Shown one piece after another: positions 11,874 through 11,874 of a stretch of 11,874 nucleotides of DNA (position 1 is the first letter of the stretch; each line of letters starts with the position of its first letter). The notes under the pieces were generated by a model. It did no database searches. It saw only the letters and a list, made by a program, of their open reading frames with translations, and was not told where the DNA came from. Made by a program: the position numbers and the translations under genes. This stretch comes from DATHTK01 sp035463295 (lineage in GTDB: Bacteria; Actinomycetota; Rubrobacteria; Rubrobacterales; Rubrobacteraceae), in assembly GCA_035463295.1 (NCBI GenBank), contig DATHTK010000051.1, positions 1-11,874 on the forward strand, given 5' to 3'.

Positions 11874-11874
11874 G

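Overview
This is high-GC (roughly two-thirds G+C by eye), densely coded bacterial chromosome. The gene order (a glycolytic pgk-tpiA-secG run), an actinobacterial style of promoter and start codon, a Thermotoga/archaea-type S-adenosylhomocysteinase and an XPB/Bax1 helicase-nuclease pair together suggest a deep-branching actinomycete such as Rubrobacter. The genus is inferred from gene content; nothing in the window proves it. I see no phage, transposon, CRISPR array or rRNA.

Layout. 1-2365 (+): the probable last codons of an upstream gene (perhaps gap), then pgk, tpiA and secG; secG also has its own promoter. 2366-2565: a 200-bp gap with inverted repeats, one a candidate terminator or small-RNA hairpin on the minus strand. 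2566-2653 (-): tRNA-Leu(GAG) with encoded CCA and a near-consensus promoter, divergent from a membrane-anchored glycerophosphodiester phosphodiesterase (2743-3618, +). 3640-3972 (-): a small three-helix membrane protein of unknown function. 4118-5368 (+): S-adenosylhomocysteinase. 5412-5837 (-) and 5866-6141 (+): a YdcZ-type small multidrug/DMT membrane protein and a double-CxxC zinc-ribbon protein, whose divergent promoters interpenetrate. 6113-6565 (-): a four-helix membrane protein whose 3' end overlaps that of the zinc-ribbon gene. 6611-9288 (-): an XPB-type helicase translationally coupled (TGATG) to a Bax1/DUF790 nuclease, the most unusual cassette here. 9365-10513 (+): a lipoprotein NagZ-type beta-N-acetylhexosaminidase. 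10638-11873 (+): a MalK/UgpC-type sugar ABC transporter ATPase with a structured 5' leader and an acidic C-terminal insertion.

How the genes work together. pgk and tpiA are consecutive central glycolysis enzymes, and secG belongs to the Sec translocon. xpb and bax1 encode known physical partners in archaea. The other genes are single housekeeping or accessory functions with their own promoters. A recurring theme is start codons placed 6-7 nt after a TANNNT box with no Shine-Dalgarno sequence (secG, the phosphodiesterase, the zinc-ribbon protein, the 6113-6565 membrane protein, and nearly so xpb), which implies leaderless mRNAs. Genes inside operons or with longer leaders (pgk, tpiA, nagZ, ydcZ, the ABC ATPase) carry clear GGAGG-type sites.
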